Assembly (NCBI RefSeq): GCF_015207005.2
Contig: NZ_JADEXS020000002.1
Span: 434,001 to 498,000, forward strand
DNA: 64,000 nucleotides
Direction of reading: 5' to 3'
Origin: Desmonostoc muscorum LEGE 12446
Lineage (GTDB): Bacteria > Cyanobacteriota > Cyanobacteriia > Cyanobacteriales > Nostocaceae
Below, piece by piece: positions 63,166 through 64,000 of the stretch; the first letter of the stretch is position 1, and each line of letters starts with the position of its first letter. The translations under genes and the position numbers were made by a program. Below the pieces are notes generated by a model. That model made no database searches. It was not told the DNA's origin and saw only the letters and a list, made by a program, of their open reading frames with translations.

Positions 63166-63994
63166 TTAATATGAAGCTGCATAGAATAAAGCTTCCAGGA
63201 TAAAGTTGTAAGAAGAGACGGAAATTACCTGCTCAAGTGTAAGTTGATCAAATATTTCTTGGATGCGATCGCGTAAAGTTTGTAAAGAAGAGAAAAGCTG
63301 ATTTTTGAGTGGTTTCTTGAGGAGCTGCCAAAGCCTTTCAATGGGATTGAGTTCAGGGGCTGAAGGTGGCTGAAACAGAGGAATAATAAACTCTTGCCAA
63401 CGAATCGCTGAACTTGTATGAGCAGGTGCTTGGTCAACCTGTAAAATAGCGTAATCCCCACCTAATTGTTGAGATAGCCAGTCCAAAAACTGTTGAAAAC
63501 ACTCGCCATTCAATTTCGGATACTCGTAATGTTGTGATCGCAAGTCTTTGGTTCAATCGCACCATAAATCCAAAAATTTTCCCGTGGCCATTTCACCTCA
63601 ACAGTAGGCTTGACTCCAGAGGCAGTAATCACTTTTCCTGTGAGAGTTTTCAGTCCCACCCTCGTTTCATCCTGGCACAAGTAGCGAACACACTTGCCAG
63701 GTGCTAGATGTTCTTCTAGACAATTAAGAATGATTCCAAGTTTTTTTTAAATTCAGATACCAATTTCTCGTCTTGCTTATGGCTTTGAGGGCGAGGCACT
63801 TTTAGTTTTGCTCCTAATCGATATCGAACCCACGCATAAACCGTTGCATACTCTATATCTTGTCCATGTTCTTGTTTCAACCACTCAACTATTGCACCAT
63901 AGCTACTAAAGCCTTTTCCTGTTTTTAACTCTTCCTCCAGTGCTGCGATCGCTGCGTCATGAATTTTGCGTTTTGCTCCTGGAGCTTTTTTCAT
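63166..63994 (-). pseudogene. IS630-family transposase with two frame changes (runs off window)
   Basis: Part 1 (63994-63716): AAIAALEEELKTGKGFSSYG and IEYATVYAWVRYRLG, the winged-helix DNA-binding region. After an A8 run (63748-63741) the next register reads CLEEHLAPGKCVRYLCQDET (first Asp) and ENFWIYGAIEPKT. Near 63545 the frame changes again and part 3 (63543-63166) reads YAILQVDQAPAHTSSAIRWQ (second Asp) and PSAPELNPIERLWQLLKKPL (Glu). All DDE residues are present but in three frames. The 5' end may lie past the window edge. Confidence 0.8.
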
Positions 63995-64000
63995 TTCCAG

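Noticed and set aside
1..64000. tRNA, rRNA or riboswitch genes
   Set aside because: No cloverleaf-like sequence with TTCGA/TTCAA arm or known riboswitch core was recognised by eye; a covariance search would be decisive.

Overview
The window looks like part of a large plasmid, or a plasmid-like accessory region, of a filamentous heterocyst-type cyanobacterium (Nostoc/Anabaena/Tolypothrix-like). Evidence: many GCGATCGC (HIP1) octamers, heptanucleotide tandem repeats such as CCTTCTG, small dispersed palindromic repeats, families restricted to cyanobacteria (DUF1822, DUF928, SLH-DUF3370, CHAT/CHASE2, Nif11 leader peptides), two plasmid partition systems, and a very high density of insertion sequences, most of them broken. 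No rRNA, tRNA, CRISPR array or replication initiator was recognised.

Layout. 1-8.2 kb: repeats, an ISAs1-family element, then a plasmid backbone module of small genes ending in a membrane-anchored FtsK/TraD-like ATPase, with an HNH relic and an IS5 insertion. 8.8-15.2 kb: accessory metabolic genes (alpha/beta hydrolase, a frameshifted AAC(3)-I-like acetyltransferase, GmhB-like phosphatase, an IS5-family element, TenA-like protein, cyanase). 15.2-17.1 kb: first copy of a 1,839-bp IS with a transposase split over two overlapping reading frames; it abuts the first 48 codons of a sigma-70 gene. 17.7-22.7 kb: an AT-hook membrane protein and a 1,427-aa adenine-methyltransferase/strawberry-notch helicase. 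23.0-28.4 kb: parAB with a palindromic site, two small genes, then a ParM-like actin operon.

29.7-45.9 kb is the most unusual part: a peptide natural product (RiPP) locus. On the plus strand are a radical SAM/SPASM maturase, at least six double-glycine precursor peptides sharing a MANIxIxDLN-type start or a GG leader, three Nif11-type leader peptides (one truncated, one with an amber codon), a Cys-rich protein and a TPR protein. On the minus strand lies the matching export operon: HTH regulator, cNMP/C39-peptidase ABC exporter, HlyD adaptor and PpiC-type isomerase. The exporter gene is cut by a 1.6-kb IS which is itself cut by the second copy of the 1,839-bp IS. Both insertions can be reversed on paper through their target duplications, which restores the exporter reading frame.

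46.0-57.3 kb: a cyanobacterial CHAT cluster: sigma-like factor, DUF1822, CHAT-CHASE2 sensor and DUF928 (plus strand), convergent with a CHAT-TPR protein and a 1.26-kaa filamentous-hemagglutinin-like secreted protein (minus strand). 57.4-64.0 kb: broken IS1, IS110 and IS630 elements, a 422-bp inverted-repeat element with internal repeats, an SLH-DUF3370 envelope protein, a WD40 protein and the last codons of a type I restriction hsdR gene.
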